From: Thinopyrum elongatum
Lineage: Eukaryota > Streptophyta > Magnoliopsida > Poales > Poaceae
Direction of reading: 5' to 3'
Length of the DNA stretch: 64,000 bases
NCBI GenBank assembly: GCA_011799875.1
Contig: CM022303.1
Span: forward strand, 218,704,255 to 218,768,254
Part shown: positions 12,173 through 23,014 of the stretch, piece after piece
Layout of the letters: every line of letters starts with the position of its first letter
Numbering within the stretch: position 1 is the stretch's first letter
Notes under the pieces: model-generated
Databases searched by the model: none
What the model saw: only the letters and a program-made list of their open reading frames with translations
What the model was told of the DNA's origin: nothing
Made by a program: the position numbers and the translations under genes

Positions 12173-12229
12173 GCCCACTAGGTACTAGGGCGCGCCTACC
12201 CCCCTGGCATGCCCTGGTGGGTAGTGGGC
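12173..12229 (+). other. GC-rich hairpin upstream of LTR TATA box (A)
   Basis: Outer arms GCCCACTA and TAGTGGGC pair, with core GGGCGCGCC; about 15 of 19 arm positions match. It lies about 33 bases upstream of the TATA box. Confidence 0.65.
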
Positions 12230-12261
12230 CCCCTGACCATTCTCCGGTGCCCATCTTCTGG

Positions 12262-12269
12262 TATATAAG
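12262..12269 (+). promoter_or_regulatory. LTR TATA box of element A
   Basis: TATATAAG in the middle of the LTR, the expected U3/R border for the Pol II promoter. Confidence 0.6.
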
Positions 12270-13429
12270 GTCATTTGCCCTAGAAAAAGTAAGAGGAGGA
12301 CTTTCAGGACGGAGTGCCGCCATCTCGAGGTGGAACTTGGGCAGGAGCACTTTTGCTCTCCGGTGGAGCGATTCCGCCGAGGATACTTCCCTCCGGGAGG
12401 GGGAAATCGAAGCCATCGTCATCACCAAGGACCCTCTCATCATGGGAGGGCCAATCTTCATCAAGATCTTCAACAACACCATCTCATCTCAAAACCCTAG
12501 TTCATCTCTTGTGTTCAATCTTTGTATCAAAACCTCAGATTGCTACCTGTGGGTGACTAGTAGTGTTGATTACATCTCGTAGTTGATGCTAGATGGTTTA
12601 TTTGGTGGAAGATTATACATTCAGATCCATTATGTAATTCAATACCCCTCTGATCTTGAGCATGAATATGTTTTGTGAGAAGTTACTTTTGTTCGTGAGG
12701 ACATGGGAGACGTCTTGTCGTAAGTAATCATGTGAATTTGATATTCGTTCAATATTTTGATGATATGTATGTTGTGATTCCCTTAGTGGTGTTATGTGAA
12801 CGTTGACTACATGACACTTCACCATCTTTGGGCCTAAGGGAATGCATTGTGGAGTAGTTATTAGATGATGGGTTGCTAGTGACAGAAGCTTAAACCCTAG
12901 TTTATGCGTTATTCTGTAAGGGGCTGATTTTGATCCATATGTTTAATGCTATGGTTAGATGTTATCTTAATTCTTCTTTCGTAGTTGCGGATGCTTTCGA
13001 GAGGGGTTAATCATAAGTGGGAGGTTTGTTCAAGTAAGAACAGCACCCAAGCACCGGTCCACCCACATATCATATTATCAAAGTAGCGAACGCGAATCAA
13101 ACAAACATGATGAAAGTGACTAGATGAAATTCCCGTGTGTCCTCAAGAACGCTTTGCTTATTATAAGAGACCGTTCCGGCCTGTCCTTTGCTACAAAAAG
13201 GATTGGGCTACCTTGCTGCACTTTTGTTACCGTTACTATTATTTGCTCGTTACAAATTATCTTGCTATCAAACTATCTGGTACTGACAATTTCAGTGCTT
13301 GCAGAAAATACCTTGCTGAAAACCATTTGTCATTTCCTTCTGCTCCTTGTTGGGTTTAACACTCTTACTTATCGAAAGGACTAAGATTGATCCCCTATAC
13401 TTGTGGGTCATCAAGTGGCTACACTCAAG

Positions 13430-13973
13430 TACCGACTATTGACTGAGAAGGTGTTCTCGGGCATGCCCACGCATATATGAACATGTAGGGGCGCACACTT
13501 GATGGAATGAGAATTAAATAAGGAAAAGATTAAATGGGGGGGGGGAGGTCCATAACGAGTTTTGGAACCAACCACCCTCCTCCCAAATGCATGGGCCTAA
13601 GGGCCATTAGTGCAAAAGTGGGTTGGCCGCACCAAACCCTAAGGAGGCAAGGGGGCTACATCATCCAATGTGGGTGTGCCCCTCCGCCTTCACTTTTCTC
13701 ATGTTTCCTATTGCTGTACAGAGGTGCTAGCACCGTCATGCGCCAGATCCCAGTTCATGTATGTGGGATACCTTCGAGGCAAGGTCGTCGTCATTGTGCT
13801 TGGATTGAAACCACTATCTTGGAAGACGTCGACTACTTCGAATACAAATGCTTCCACTAGGTGGACATCGATCGTCAAGTGGCACACTCGTGACCTACAC
13901 CTTGCATACCGTTCCATGGTGACATGGTAGAAATTTTGATTCATGGTTGTCGTAGCCTACATGTTCCCCAACA
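13430..13973 (+). repeat. degenerate Copia LTR remnant
   Basis: Weak similarity to the Copia LTRs here: ACCGACTATTGACTGAGAAG and GTAGGGGCGCACACTT correspond to the block before the TATA box, and the end GTTCCCCAACA is the typical Copia LTR end. Much is deleted. The left limit is approximate. Confidence 0.5.
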
Positions 13974-14069
13974 CTATTGGGTGTGGCAAATCATCTCCTG
14001 GGTGTTGCAAGTCCGCCCCTCGTGTACCGCAAAGACATGTGGCGAGTGCAACAACCGACTACTGCGAGC
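13974..14069. other. unassigned sequence
   Basis: About 95 bases between the Copia remnant and the fragment of LTR B. No ORF or repeat recognised. It may be filler at a deletion junction. Confidence 0.4.
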
Positions 14070-14675
14070 GGAACTAGGGTTTGAAATGAGATGGTGCAGG
14101 TGAAGATGTTGATGAAGATTGACCCTCCCATGATGAGAGGATCGTTGGTGATGGCGATGGCTTCGATTTCCCCCTTCCAGAGGGAAGTTTCCCCGGCAGA
14201 ATCGCTCAGCCGGAGCCCTAGATTGCTTCTGCCCAGGTTCTGCCTCGAGACGGCGGCACTTCGTCCTGAAAGCCTCCTTATCATTTTTCTAGGTCAAAAT
14301 CTTTCATATAGTAGAAGATGGACACCGAATGCTAGCCAGGGGGCCCACAAGCTCGGGAGGCGCGCCCTGGGGGTAGGACGCCTCCCAGGCTTGTGGCCAC
14401 CTGGTGGGTCCCCTTCTATTGTTTCTTCGCCCAATATTTTTTATATATACCAAAACAATTCTCCGTAAAGTTTCAGGACATTTGGAGTTGTGCAGAATAG
14501 GTATCTTAGATTTGCTCCTATCCGTTCTAGAATTCCAGTTGCCGGCATTCTCCCTCTTCATGTAAACCTTGTAAAATAAGAGAGAAAAGGCATAAGAATT
14601 GTATCATAAAGTGAAATAACAGTCCATAATGCAATAAATATGAACTTGAAAACATGATGAAAAATGGACGTATCA
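14070..14675 (-). repeat. 3' LTR fragment of element B
   Basis: On the minus strand it starts TGATACGTCCATTTTTC at 14675 and matches the LTR of A as far as the CCCTAGTTC block. The rest of the LTR is missing. It contains the hairpin at 14342-14399 (arms CCACAAGC and GCTTGTGG, core GGCGCGCC), with a weak TATA-like CTATATGA at about 14305-14313 on the minus strand. Confidence 0.8.
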
Positions 14676-16226
14676 ACTCCCCGAAGCTTAGACCTCGCTT
14701 GTCCTCAAGCGAAAGCTGAAATCGATAATCATGACCACATGTTTAGAGATAGAGATGTCGATAAAATAAAATACGTAGATGAGGGCATCATGATCATCTT
14801 TAGAACAACAATATATTGTCTTATAACTTCTTGTGCTAAAGTGATAATTCGTTCACAAGGTAAAGTATGAACCAAAAACTTTATTGAAAGCTAACAAACT
14901 ATGATCTCGGTCATTGAAGCAATTGCAATTTATCATAACATCTGAAAGAGTCAATGTAAGAGCTCTTATTTAGCAAGTTCACATACTCAACCATCATTTA
15001 ATCTTTCATAATTGCTAACACTCACGCGATACCTATGAGATCAAAGCTTCAATCAGACACATAGGAAGATAGGGGCTTATTGTTTTGCCTCCCAACCATT
15101 TACCTCAATGGTAGCGTCAACAATAATAATTTATGATGACCGACATCCAAGTGGATATGTATGTCTGGATCTTTCCTCAACACATAGTGCTTGCCAGAAA
15201 AGAGAAAATATAAAAGGAAGGTTGAAGGTCACCATGACTCTTGCATAAAGGTAGAAAGTGAAAATAAAAGATAGGCCCTTCGCAGAGGGAAGCAGAGGTT
15301 GTCATGCACTTTTTGGTTGGATGCAATAAATCTTTATGCAATGGAATGTCACTTTATATTGCCGCTTGTGATAGAGAAATTTATTATGTAGTCTGTCGCT
15401 TTTATTCCTTCCCCATCAAAAGTTTGTATAAAGTTTATTTTCTTCACACTAAAAGATCATACATATTTAGAGAGCAATTTTTATTGCTTGCACTGATGAC
15501 AACTTACTTGAAGGATCTTACTCAATCCATAGGTAGATATAGTGGACTCTCATGGCAAAACAGGGTTAAAGGTTTTGGATGCACAAGTAGTATCTCTACT
15601 TAGTGCGAAATTTTTGGCTAGCATAGGATGAGAAGCAAGCTCAACATGTTGGAGGATCCAGAACATTATAACTTCTATTCGGATATAAGGGAACATAACA
15701 CATTATGTCGTCTTCCTTGTCCAACATTAACTTATTAGCATATAATATTTTAATGAGTGCTCACAATCATAAAAGACGTCCAAGATAGTGTATTTATATG
15801 TGAAACCTCTCTTTCTTTATTACTTCCTATTTATTGCAACAATGACCAATACTATGTTTGTCAACCCTCAATAAATTTCATGCGACATACTTCTTACATG
15901 TGAAGTCATCACTCTCCGTAAGATTATTATATAATCTTTTTATGTCTTTTATTATTTTTCTTTTTCAAAGATCAAAGCGAGAAAGCAAAGCCCTCAACTC
16001 AAAACTAATCTTTATTATATAACTCTCATACTCGATTACATAGATAGATCACGAAGCAAAACTTAAAGACTAGATCATACTAAATTTTTTATTCTACTAG
16101 ATCAAGATTTAACCAAAAGGATCGAACTAAGATAAACGATAAAGATAAAGATGTGATGGTGATATGATACCGGGGCACCTCCCCCAAGCTTGGCACAAGC
16201 CAAGGGGAGTGCCCATACCCATGTAC
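14676..16226 (-). other. 3' non-coding region of element B
   Basis: Counterpart of 1641-2018 plus 10742-11895. It holds the same conserved blocks in reverse: the GCAGAGGGAAGCAGAGG block near 15280-15299 and TTTTGGATGCACAAGTAG near 15572-15590. A polypurine-like AAGCTTGGGGGAG occurs on the minus strand at about 16178-16190. No supported ORF. Confidence 0.7.
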
Positions 16227-16642
16227 TCAAGTCTCCTTCTTCGAAGGTGGTGGTGATGAAGTTGATGATGTGGCGGCGAGCTTCTCCAGCTTACGTTTAG
16301 GATGAACCTTTCCTCCATCAAGTCATCATTTTCCTGCTCAAGCTTCAATATCCTTTTGCATAATGTCGCCTTGCTTTCCTGCAGAAAACAGGACGGGATA
16401 AATTGGACCTTAGATTTGCTTGATCCATTCGGAAGGCTTGACTTCTTGAACTCCACATGCATATCCCCTGGTTGAGGTAGGGGGACATCATCTTCCTCTG
16501 AGCTCACATCTTTTGCCTCCTCCGAGTTAGAATCTTGCTCCTCATCCATGGACCATAAGTAGGGATAAATCTCCCCAAAGATCTTTGGATCCGCCGTATA
16601 ATGGGAAACATAGCTCTCTCCCTCTGAATCTTGCGACGACAT
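16227..16642 (-). pseudogene. 3' accessory ORF of element B (coiled-coil protein, 1-base deletion)
   Basis: Same protein as in A. ATG at 16642-16640 (MSSQDSEGESY) directly follows a splice-acceptor-like CTATTTTTCTGACAG, which I take as the natural start, although the frame stays open upstream to 16801. Acidic blocks (EEQDSNSEEAKDVSSEEDD), the shared block VPLPQPGDMHVEFKKSSLPN and the coiled coil RILKLEQENDDLMEE are kept. One T is missing near 16301, which shifts the frame; the other frame reaches a stop matching that of A at 16227-16229. Full length would be about 138 residues. Conservation of the protein between two diverged copies suggests it was once under selection. Function unknown; no membrane segment. 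Confidence 0.6.
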
Positions 16643-16721
16643 GCTTTCAGATCTGTCAGAAAAATAGCTCGAAACAAGAACAGAGGATATTGTCGTGATA
16701 CAGTGGTCAAAACCTCGTGAG

Positions 16722-16731
16722 ATTATATAAT
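16722..16731 (-). promoter_or_regulatory. possible internal TATA box (B)
   Basis: ATTATATAAT on the minus strand, about 65 bases after the hairpin and 80 before the ATG at 16642. The spacing is like that in element A. Confidence 0.35.
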
Positions 16732-16794
16732 GAGTTTTTACCATGGAGAACAAGTATTCTGAGAGAAAACGGAGTCTGGAGGGTACACGAGGTG

Positions 16795-16851
16795 GCCACA
16801 AGCTTGGGAGGCGCGCCCAGGGGGGTAGGGCGCGCCCCCCAGGCTTGTCGC
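16795..16851 (-). other. GC-rich hairpin upstream of the 3' ORF (B)
   Basis: Arms of 23 bases built on CCACAAGC / GCTTGT and GGCGCGCC on both sides, with three imperfect positions. Same place as the hairpin at 1036-1075 in A. Confidence 0.75.
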
Positions 16852-16978
16852 CTGCTCATGCACTTTTCAGACTACTTTTTATTTTCCTAATTTTTTTTAA
16901 TATTCCAAAATGGAGTAAAACTGCTTTTGAAAAACTTTTGGAGTCGGTTTACTTACCGTATCACATACCTATTCCTTT

Positions 16979-18035
16979 TCAGGGTTCTGGAGCGTTCTGG
17001 AAGGTTTCCCTTATGTACTCCTCCGGTGTTATGGAATGAATAATATTAATTTCAACATTTATGGGCGTACCTGAGATCTAATGTTTGATTCTTTGCCCAT
17101 TCACCACCTTCTGGTTATTGCCTTCGACATTGTTGATCTTGATGGCACCAGATCGATAAACTTCTTCGATAATGTAGGGACCTTCCCATTTGGTGAGAAG
17201 TTTTCCCGCAAAAAATCTTAAACGAGAATTGTATAGCAAGACATGGTCACCTACATTGAATTCCCGCTTTTGTATCCTTTTGTCATGCCCTCTTTTAACC
17301 TTTTCTTTAAACAATTTGGCATTCTCATAAGCTTGGGTTCTCCATTCATCAAGTGAGCTAATGTCAAATAACCTCTTTTCACCGGCAAGTTTGAAATCAT
17401 AGTTGAGTTCTTTAATTGCCCAATAAGCTTTATGTTCTAATTTGAGAGGTAGGTGACATGCTTTCCCATAAACCATTTTATATGGAGACATACCCATAGG
17501 ATTTTTATAAGCGGTTCTATAGGCCCATAATGCATCATCGAGTTTCTTAGACCAATTCTTCCTGCATCTATTAACAGTCTTTTGCAAGATTAATTTTATT
17601 TCTCTATTACTTAATTCTACTTGACCACTAGACTGAGGATGGTATGGAGATGCAATTCTATGGTTAACATCATACTTAGCAAGCAATTTACGGAAAGCAC
17701 CATGAATAAAATGTGAACCACAATCAGTCATTAAATATCTAGGGACTCCAAACCTCGGGAAAATAACTTCTTTAAGCATTTTGATAGAAGTGTTGTGATC
17801 AGCACTACTAGTTCGAATAGCTTCTACCCACTTAGTAACGTAATCAACAGCAACCAGAATATGAGTGTACCCATTAGAGGAAGGAAAAGGTCCCATATAA
17901 TCAAACCCTCAAACATCAAATGGTTCAATAACAAGTGAATAATTCATAGGCATTTCCTGGCGTACTAATGTTACCAATTCTTTGACATTCATCACAAGAG
18001 AAGACAAACTTACGAGCATCTTTGAAAAGAGTAGG
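16979..18035 (-). pseudogene. Athila-type pol, integrase part (element B, split)
   Basis: Integrase core and C-terminus of the element. The minus frame runs from the insertion point of C at 18035 through the zinc-binding cysteines (SCDECQRIG), the core motifs ([33 protein letters not shown]) and the C-terminal [15 protein letters not shown]. It is broken by TGA at 17909-17911 and TAG at 17078-17080; the natural end is a TGA at 16979-16981. A small indel near 17970 is possible. The N-terminal continuation is at 49771-50220, beyond the inserted element. This copy keeps the catalytic Asp that copy A has lost. Confidence 0.88.
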
Positions 18036-18270
18036 TGATACGTCTCCATCCTATCTCCTTTTCCAAACTCTTTTGCCCTTGTTTTGGACTCTAATTTGCA
18101 TGATTTGAATGGAACTAACCCGGACTAACGATGTTTTCAGCAGAATTGCCATGGTGTTATTTTTGTGCAGAAATAAAAGTTCTCGGATTGATCTGAAAAT
18201 TTATGGAGATTATTTTTGGAATATATAAAAAATACTGACGCAAGAATTAACCAGAGGGGGTCCACCCAGA

Positions 18271-18324
18271 GGCCACAAGCCTGGGGGGCGCCCCCCTGGG
18301 GTGTGCCTAGAGGGCTTGTGGGCC
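18271..18324 (+). other. GC-rich hairpin upstream of LTR TATA box (C)
   Basis: Arms GGCCACAAGCC and GGCTTGTGGGCC, with an inner perfect palindrome GGGGGGCGCCCCCC. The 3' LTR copy (26590-26630) has lost the inner part but keeps the arms. Confidence 0.75.
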
Positions 18325-18356
18325 CCCTGGACCTCCTCCGACCTCAACTCCAACTC

Positions 18357-18363
18357 TATATAA
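18357..18363 (+). promoter_or_regulatory. LTR TATA box of element C
   Basis: TATATAA, 33 bases after the hairpin. Confidence 0.6.
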
Positions 18364-19443
18364 CCCTATTCAAGGAGAAAAAATCAAAGAGAAGGATTCA
18401 TCGCGTTTTACGATACGGAGCCGCCGCCACCTCCTGTTCTTTATCGGGAGGGCTGATCTGGAGTCCGTTCGGGGCTCCAGAGAGGGGGATTCGTCACCAT
18501 CATCATCACCAACCTTCCTCCATTGCCAATTCCATGATGCTCACTGCCGAGAGTGAGTAATTCCTTCGTAGGCTTGCTGTACAGTGATGGGTTGGATGAG
18601 ATTTATCATGTAATCGAGTTAGATTTGTTAGGGTTTGATCCCTAGTATCCACTATGTTCTAAGATTGATGTTGCTATGACTTTGCTATGCTTAATGCTTG
18701 TCACTAGGGCCCGAGTGCCATGATTTCAGATATGAACCTATTATGTTTTCATGAATATATTTGTGTTCTTGATCCTATCTTGCAAGTTGTAGACACCTAT
18801 TATGAGTTATGATCCGCATACCCCAAGGTGACAATAATTGGGATTCTTTCCGGTGATTACCGTAGTTTGAGGAGTTCATGTATTCACTAAGTGCTAATGC
18901 TTTGGTCCGGTTCTCTATTAAAAGGAGGCCTTAATATCCCTTAGTTTCCATTAGGACCCCACTGCCACAGGATGGTAGGACAAAAGATGTCATGCAAGTT
19001 CTTTTCCATAAGCACGTATGACTATATATGGAATACATGCCTACATTATATTGATGAATTGGAGCTAGTTCTGTGTCACCCTAGGTTATAACTATTGCAT
19101 GATGAATGCCATCCGACACAATTATCATTACCGATCCAATGCCTACGAGCTTCTCACATATTGATCTTTGCTCAGTTACTTTGCCATTGCCGCTGTTACA
19201 ATTACTACAAAACCGCTACTGTTACTTTTGCTACCGTTGCCGTTACTTCCATACTACTTTGCTACTAAATACTTTGCTGCAGATATTAAGTCTTTCAGGT
19301 GTGGTTGAATTGACAACTCAACTGCTAATACTCGTGAATATTCTTTGTCTCCCCTTGTGTCAAATCAATAAATTTGGGTTGAATACTCTACCCTCGAAAA
19401 CTGTTGCGATCCCCTATACTTGTGGGTTATCAAGACCTTTTTC

Positions 19444-19461
19444 TGGCGCCGTTGTCGGGGA
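19444..19461 (+). other. primer-binding site of element C (tRNA-Asp)
   Basis: TGGCGCCGTTGTCGGGGA, complementary to the 3' end of plant tRNA-Asp except one base. It lies 11 bases after the LTR, the normal Athila arrangement. Confidence 0.85.
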
Positions 19462-19510
19462 GCATAGCTCTATTCTCTGAGTCACTTGGGATTTATGTCA
19501 TTTGATCACT

Positions 19511-22227
19511 ATGAATAATTTGAAAGATACCAAAACCAAGATTTATCCCTCTACTACGAGGGGAGGTAAGGAACTGCCATCTAGCTCTGCACTTGATTCA
19601 CCTTCTGTTTTGAGTAAGCTTGCGACACCTACACCTGCTATTCATTCTGATATGTCGCAAGTAATTGATGATGCTACTTCTGCTATGCATGATGCTTATG
19701 ATACTAGTGCTTTGCTCGATAAGACTGTGCCACTGGGTGAATTTCTTGATGAACAACTTGCTAGAGTTAATGCTGAAACTGATGATATTTCCGAAACTGA
19801 TGAGTATGATTCTCCTCCTAGATATGAATTGCCTGAAATACCTGAGGGTTATGTTATGGATGAGGGGACAGCTAGGGACTTTCTTGCTTGTAAGGATAGA
19901 GATGGTCTTAAGAAATTGCTAGCCAAGTTGAAAGAAAAATCTCTGAATGCTAGAATGAAATATTATCCTAAATTTGCTACTTCACCTATCTTTGTTACTG
20001 ATAAGGATTATGAATTCTCTGTCGACCATGAGTTAATTACTTTGGTTGAATCTAATCCTTTTCATGGTTATGAATCTGAAACTGTTGTGGCACATCTTAC
20101 TAAATTGAATGATATAGCCACCCTATTTGCTCATGAGGACAAAATTCGCTATTACTATATTCTTAAGTTGTTTCCTTTCTCACTAAAGGGTGATGCTAAG
20201 ATATGGTTTAATTCTCTTGCTCCTGGTTGTGTGCGTAGTCCCCAGGATATGATATATTACTTCTCCGAAAAATATTTTCCTGCTCATAAGAAACAAGCTG
20301 CTTTACAGGAAATATTTAATTTTGTGCAAATTGAAGAAGAGAGTCTCCCACAAGCTTGGGGGAGGCTTCTCCAATTACTTAATGCTTTGCTTGATCATCC
20401 TCTCAAGAAAAATGAAATACTTGATATCTTTTATAATGGACTAACTGATGCTTCTAGGGACCACCTAGATAGTTGTGCTGGTTGTGTTTTCAGGGAATGA
20501 ACTATTGAACAAGCTGAAGTATTATTGAATAACATATTGAGTAATGATAATGATTGGACTCTTCCCGAACCACCACCTAAGACAACTCCGAAGAAAAGAG
20601 GTATTCTATTTCTCAGTCCTGAAGATATGCAAGAGGCAAAGAAATCTATGAAAGAAAAAGGTATTGAAGCTGAAGATGGTAAGAATTTACCACCTATTGA
20701 ATAAATACATGGTCTTAATACTCCGACATAGGTAGTAGAGGTAAATTCTCTCTATAGATTTGATGAAGGTGATATCCCTTATAATAAGTCTGCTAGTCAA
20801 TGCTTGGATGAATTCGATAACTTTATTGTTAAACAAGAAAACTTCAATGCATATGTTAGTAGACAATTGAAACGTAATGCTTATATGCTTGACTGCTTGG
20901 GTGAATATATGTGTAGAACTGTTAATGATCTCAAGATTAATAGTAAACATGCTTCCATGGTAAAAACTCAAGTAGAACTAGTTCTCAAGGCACAAAATGA
21001 TTTGCTTAATGAGATGAATAATAAGAATAATGATCATGCTGTTAGAGTTATGACTAGAGGTGGTAAGATGACTCAGGAACCTTTGTATCCTGAAGGCCAT
21101 CTTAAGAGAGTTGAGCAAGATTCTCAGAGAATTAATACTGATGCACCTAGTCCTCCTAGAAATAAAAATAATGATGGTAGGACTTTGCATGCTTCTAGTG
21201 AACCTATTATAGACACACTAGAGAATCCTAATGATATTTCTATTTCTGATGCTGAGACACAATCTGGTGATGAACAGGAACCTAGTGATAATGCTAATGA
21301 TGATGTTCATGTTTATGCTCAACCTAGTAATGATAATGATGTGGAGATAGAACATGTTGTTGATCTTGATAACCCACAACCTAAGAATAATATATATGAT
21401 AAGAGAGACTTCATTGCTAGCAAACATGGTAAAGAAAGAGAACCATGGGTTCAGAAACCCATGCCCTTTCCTCCTAAGCCATCCAAAAAAAGGATGATGA
21501 AGAATTTGATCACTTTGTTGAAATGCTTAGACCTATCTTTTTGCGTATGCGTTTGGCTGATATTCTGAAAATGTCTCCTTATGCCAAGTATATGAAAGAT
21601 ATTGTTACAAATAAAAGAAAGATACCGAAGGCTGAAATTTCCACAATGCTTGCTAATTATACATTTAAGGGTGGAATACCAAAGAAACTAGGAGATCCTG
21701 GAATACCAACTATACCATGCTCCATTAAAAGAAACTATGTCAAAACTGCTTTTCGTGATCTTGGAGCCGGTGTCAATGTTATGCCTTTCTCTTTATATCG
21801 TAGACTTGATTTGAATAAGTTGACACCAACTGAAATCTCTTTGCAAATGGCCAATAAATCAACTGCTATACCCATCGGTGTTTGTGAAGATGTACATGTC
21901 GTAGTTGCAAACGTTACTATCTTAACGGACTTTGTTATTCTTGATATACCTGAGGGCGACAGTATATCGATCATCCTTGGTAGACCCATTTTGAACACTG
22001 CAGGGGCTGTTATTGATTGCAACAAAGGCAATGTCACTTTTCATGTTAATGGTAATGAGCATACGGTACACTTTTCGAAGAAACAACCTCAAGTGAATAG
22101 TGTCAACTCTATTGGAGAAATCCCAACAATTGCTATTGGAGGTTTTAAATTCCCTATTCCTACTGTCAAAAAGAAGTTTGATATTCTTATTGTCGGGGAC
22201 ATGCATATCCCCGTTGAGGTAACCTAG
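19511..22227 (+). pseudogene. Athila-type gag and aspartic protease (element C)
   Basis: Gag would form the particle and package RNA; the protease would cut the polyprotein. ATG at 19511. A retrotransposon gag domain is seen about residues 150-330 (LFPFSLKGDAKIWFNSL, YFSEKYFPAHKK). The protease region contains the active-site motif DLGAGVNVMP near 21760 and IILGRPIL near 21970. In-frame stops are at 20498-20500, 20702-20704 and 20729-20731. The frame changes at a run of seven A (21485-21491) between gag and protease, explained by one lost A. The last frame stops at 22225-22227, where reverse transcriptase would normally follow. No zinc knuckle is seen in gag. Confidence 0.88.
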
Positions 22228-22548
22228 TGTTATACGAAGGTTCTCTGGTTTCATGTCATTCGGAAGAAGTTTGTTAATAAGACTTGATCAACCTTGTTAA
22301 TGGATTCCTTTTGATGAGCATGAGATGGATGAATTTAGTAAACACAACTCTCTGTACCCACTCTCTACTTTCTGTTATTAAGAGTAAATAAAGCAAATAT
22401 GCTATTATTTTTCTGTTTTCTGAATTATCCGTGCAATAAAAAATGACCAGGAAATAAAAAGTTCTCCAAATGCCCTGAAAATTTAGTATGATTTTTCTAG
22501 AATATTTAATAATTTTTGGCACTGAGCACACATCAGGGGGTGCACCAG

Positions 22549-22612
22549 TGGGCCACAAGCCCACAGGGCATGCCCACCCCCCTGGGCGTGCCTATAGGGC
22601 TTGTGGGTCCCA
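22549..22612 (+). other. GC-rich hairpin upstream of the 3' ORF (C)
   Basis: Arms GGGCCACAAGCCC and GGGCTTGTGGGTCCC. It resembles the hairpins of the LTR of the same element. It lies between the end of protease and the 3' ORF, about 400 bases before its ATG. Confidence 0.65.
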
Positions 22613-23014
22613 CGTGGGTCCCCCTCACTTATTCCAGCACCCATCCACTTCGTATTCCTCCAGAAAAAATCCCACCATTGCTCAAACTCGTGTTCTTGCT
22701 CATTTTGCTGCCATTTTCGAGCTCCTTGCTCGGAACTCCATTTTCGAAACTGTTTCGGTGGATTGTTCTTCGGTATGTGACTCCTCCAATGGTCCAATTA
22801 GTTTTTGTTCTAGTGCTTTATATATTGCAAATTTTTGCTGCTGTGGTGACCATGTTCTTGAGCTTGCATGTCAAATTTATATGGTTCAAAGTAGTTTTGT
22901 TGCATGATATAGCCTCTAGACACTAGTGGGAGTAGTTGCTATCAATCTTGTTGAGTTTTGTTCACTTTTATTTTGAGTCACTAAAAATTTCAGAAAATTT
23001 CAGAGGAAGGAAAA

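Larger units (their letters stand above)
1..13413 (+). mobile_element. Athila-like Ty3/gypsy element A (3' part, interrupted)
   Basis: Seen: integrase C-terminal coding sequence at the left edge, a 3' ORF, a long non-coding stretch, a polypurine tract (AAGCTTGGGGGAG) and an LTR ending TTGTGGGTCATCA at 13413. The 5' LTR, gag and most of pol lie left of the window. The element is split at 2019-10736 by a Copia element flanked by TGATG on both sides. Known: integrase followed by an extra ORF before the 3' LTR is the usual order in plant Athila elements. A second copy of the same family (B) lies in reverse orientation at 14070-18035 and 49766-50220. The exact family name (Fatima, Sabrina or WHAM type) is not assigned. 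Confidence 0.85.
11896..13413 (+). repeat. 3' LTR of element A
   Basis: 1518 bases, starting TGATACGTCCATTTTGC right after the polypurine tract and ending TTGTGGGTCATCA. Inside are a GC-rich hairpin at 12173-12229, a TATA box and the sequence of a short leader. The bases after it (AGTGG) would be the target duplication; the partner lies outside the window. Confidence 0.85.
18036..19432 (+). repeat. 5' LTR of element C
   Basis: 1397 bases, from TGATACGTCTCCATCC to TTGTGGGTTATCA. Matches the reassembled 3' LTR. A hairpin (18271-18324) lies just before the TATA box at 18357. Confidence 0.92.
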
